Source: an uncultured Ruminococcus sp. (GTDB taxonomy: Bacteria > Bacillota > Clostridia > Oscillospirales > Ruminococcaceae). Taken from it: a stretch of 15,370 nt of DNA. The first letter of the stretch is position 1. Each line of letters starts with the position of its first letter. This document shows positions 14,033 through 15,370 of this stretch, one piece after another. The notes under the pieces were generated by a model. It searched no databases and was not told where the DNA came from. It worked only from the letters and a program-made list of their open reading frames with translations. The DNA is taken from contig USNJ01000028.1 of NCBI GenBank assembly GCA_900556055.1, positions 1 through 15,370 of the forward strand, in the 5' to 3' direction. Made by a program: the position numbers and the translations under genes.

Positions 14033-15370
14033 TACGCCACCTCCCCATCGTCTTTGACGCTGATGTGGGCTTCCCACATGGCTTGATAAAGCGGGCAGGA
14101 AGCAAGCAGCTCCGCCTGCGTGCCGGTCGCTTCGATCTTGCCTTGATTGACAACAATGATCTGATCGGCGTCCGCAATGGTGGACAGCCGGTGGGCGATG
14201 ACCAGCAGCGTCTTGCCCCGCACCAGCTTTGCCAGTGCAGACTGGATGACCGCCTCATTCTCCGGGTCGGTGTAGGAGGTGGCCTCGTCCAAAATGACGA
14301 TGGGCGCGTCCTTCAGCATGGCACGGGCAATGGAGATGCGCTGCCTTTCACCGCCGGACAGATGCCCGCCCGACGCGCCGCATACGGTCTGATAGCCGTT
14401 CTCCAGCCCCATGATGAACTCGTGGCAACCGCATTTCTTCGCGGCGTCAATGACCTCCGCCTCGGTCGCGCCCTTTCTGCCCATGCGGATGTTGTCCATC
14501 ACCGAAAGGTCAAAGAGATAGTTGTCCTGGGATACATAGGCGATGCGCTTCGTGCACTCCGCCAGCGGCAGCGTGCGAATGTCCACACCGCCCAGCTCGA
14601 TAGAGCCGTCCTTCACGTCCCAAAGGGAGGCGATGAGCCGGGCGATGGTGGATTTTCCACTGCCGGAAGGCCCGACCAATGCGTTGACCGTCCCCGGGGC
14701 AATGTGTAGATTGACTCCGTGCAGTACCTCCTTGTCGTGATAGGCAAAGCGGACATCTTTCAGCTCGATGGAGTTGTCCGCAGGCAGCTTTTCCGCACGT
14801 TCCGGACGCTGCATATCCTCGCCGGACAGCACCTCCGCCACCTCGCCCACGATGGTCGTCACCTGTGCAATGTCGTCGGTGTAGGAAAAGGCGGTGATCA
14901 GCGGCTGCATAACGCCGAAGGAAAGCACGATGACTGCCAGAAATGTTTCTGCCGACAGTGTGCCGTGTATATAGAGAAGGCACCCCACCGGCAAGATGCC
15001 GAGAAGCGTTGAAGGGAGTATCGCCATTCCGGCTACCTGCCCGAAGAGGCTGCCCCGCATCCAGTCGATGAAGCAGTCTGCCCCTTCCTTTGCAGCAGAG
15101 ACAAACTTTGCGTAGCTGGTTTTGGACTGACCGAAGGCCTTGATGACCTCAATGCCGCTGATGTACTCGACTGCCGTGTCGTTCAGTGCCTTTGTCGCGG
15201 TGACCGTGCGCTGAAACTTTTCGTGATAGCCGCTGAACATGGACATAAAGCAGATAATGCCCAGCGGCACGACGATCAGCATGGAAAGCCCCATGCGCCA
15301 GTCCTCGAGAAACAGCAGCACCAGCACCGCCAAGGCGCCGACGATGTTGGCTGTCATTTCCGGCAGAAGG
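12715..15370. other. GC-rich segment with foreign-looking codon usage
   Basis: Counting G+C in sampled 60-bp rows gives 42% at 12541-12600 and 42% at 12661-12720, then 57% at 12721-12780, 62% at 12841-12900 and 67% at 13441-13500. The rest of the window to the left looks like the lower value. The change falls inside one intact reading frame, between the Q-loop and signature codons of the downstream exporter gene. No repeat, tRNA or transposase marks the boundary. Confidence 0.75.
14032..15370 (-). CDS. ABC exporter half-transporter (TMD-NBD), first gene of the pair, N-terminus outside window
   Basis: The frame is open to the right edge of the window, so the ATG at 15357 is internal and the first one to two transmembrane helices are missing. 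The visible 445 residues contain the later exporter helices (FLEDWRMGLSMLIVVPLG and onward) and a full NBD: Walker A GPSGSGKST, Q-loop VSQDNYLFDLSV, signature LSGGERQR, Walker B IVILDEAT and H-loop IAHRLST. The D-loop reads SYTDPENE instead of the usual SALD, a variant known from YbtPQ/IrtAB-like pairs. It overlaps the next gene by one base, so the two products should form a heterodimer. The whole visible part is GC-rich compared with the left 12.7 kb. Confidence 0.92.
   Translation of the reverse strand, partial: LLPEMTANIVGALAVLVLLFLEDWRMGLSMLIVVPLGIICFMSMFSGYHEKFQRTVTATKALNDTAVEYISGIEVIKAFGQSKTSYAKFVSAAKEGADCFIDWMRGSLFGQVAGMAILPSTLLGILPVGCLLYIHGTLSAETFLAVIVLSFGVMQPLITAFSYTDDIAQVTTIVGEVAEVLSGEDMQRPERAEKLPADNSIELKDVRFAYHDKEVLHGVNLHIAPGTVNALVGPSGSGKSTIARLIASLWDVKDGSIELGGVDIRTLPLAECTKRIAYVSQDNYLFDLSVMDNIRMGRKGATEAEVIDAAKKCGCHEFIMGLENGYQTVCGASGGHLSGGERQRISIARAMLKDAPIVILDEATSYTDPENEAVIQSALAKLVRGKTLLVIAHRLSTIADADQIIVVNQGKIEATGTQAELLASCPLYQAMWEAHISVKDDGEVA

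Noticed and set aside
14020..14709. 229-codon plus-strand open frame opposite the first ABC exporter gene
   Set aside because: It is another GC-driven shadow of a strongly supported NBD coding region.

Overview
The window looks like a chromosomal segment from an anaerobic member of the Clostridia, most likely a Ruminococcus-like Oscillospiraceae relative. This is inferred from moderate GC with frequent ATA/AAA codons, strong AGGAGG-type ribosome binding sites, sigma-A promoters with 17-bp spacers, and families common in gut Clostridia (GH127, MATE, rhodanese-TtcA-like protein). No tRNA, rRNA, CRISPR array, transposase or phage gene was seen.

Left third (1-6526): an amine/aminoethyl-compound block. 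It holds the N-terminal part of a NitT/TauT-type ABC ATPase (minus), a 2-aminoethylphosphonate-transaminase-like class V aminotransferase (minus), an EamA-type membrane transporter (plus), and eutA-eutB-eutC (plus), which encode the reactivase and two subunits of AdoCbl-dependent ethanolamine ammonia-lyase. No microcompartment, EutE, EutG, EutH or EutT gene accompanies them here. The main discovery is that the promoters of the ABC gene, the aminotransferase gene and eutA each carry the identical octamer TGGCACCA at exactly the same place in a 17-bp spacer (TTKACA-N6-TGGCACCA-N3-TANNNT). This points to one regulator controlling all three units. The eutA leader also carries a strong intrinsic-terminator-like hairpin between promoter and start codon.

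Middle (6527-12089): a terminator, then an AraC-family regulator (plus) convergent, with a 2-bp gap, on a GH127-like beta-L-arabinofuranosidase gene (minus). Next come a MATE efflux gene (minus) with a terminator and possible antiterminator in its leader, and a divergent gene for an N-terminal rhodanese fused to a TtcA-like PP-loop tRNA thiolase (plus).

Right end (12090-15370): an intergenic region holding a roughly 110-bp imperfect palindrome (MITE-like or a large RNA hairpin) and a second hairpin, then two overlapping genes for a heterodimeric ABC exporter (minus; the upstream gene runs off the window). Composition changes abruptly inside the NBD of the downstream exporter gene, near 12715: AT-richer, native-looking codons lie on the left and GC-rich codons (about 60-65% in sampled 60-bp rows) on the right, with the reading frame intact. 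This suggests a recombinational mosaic, or a chimeric assembly that should be excluded.
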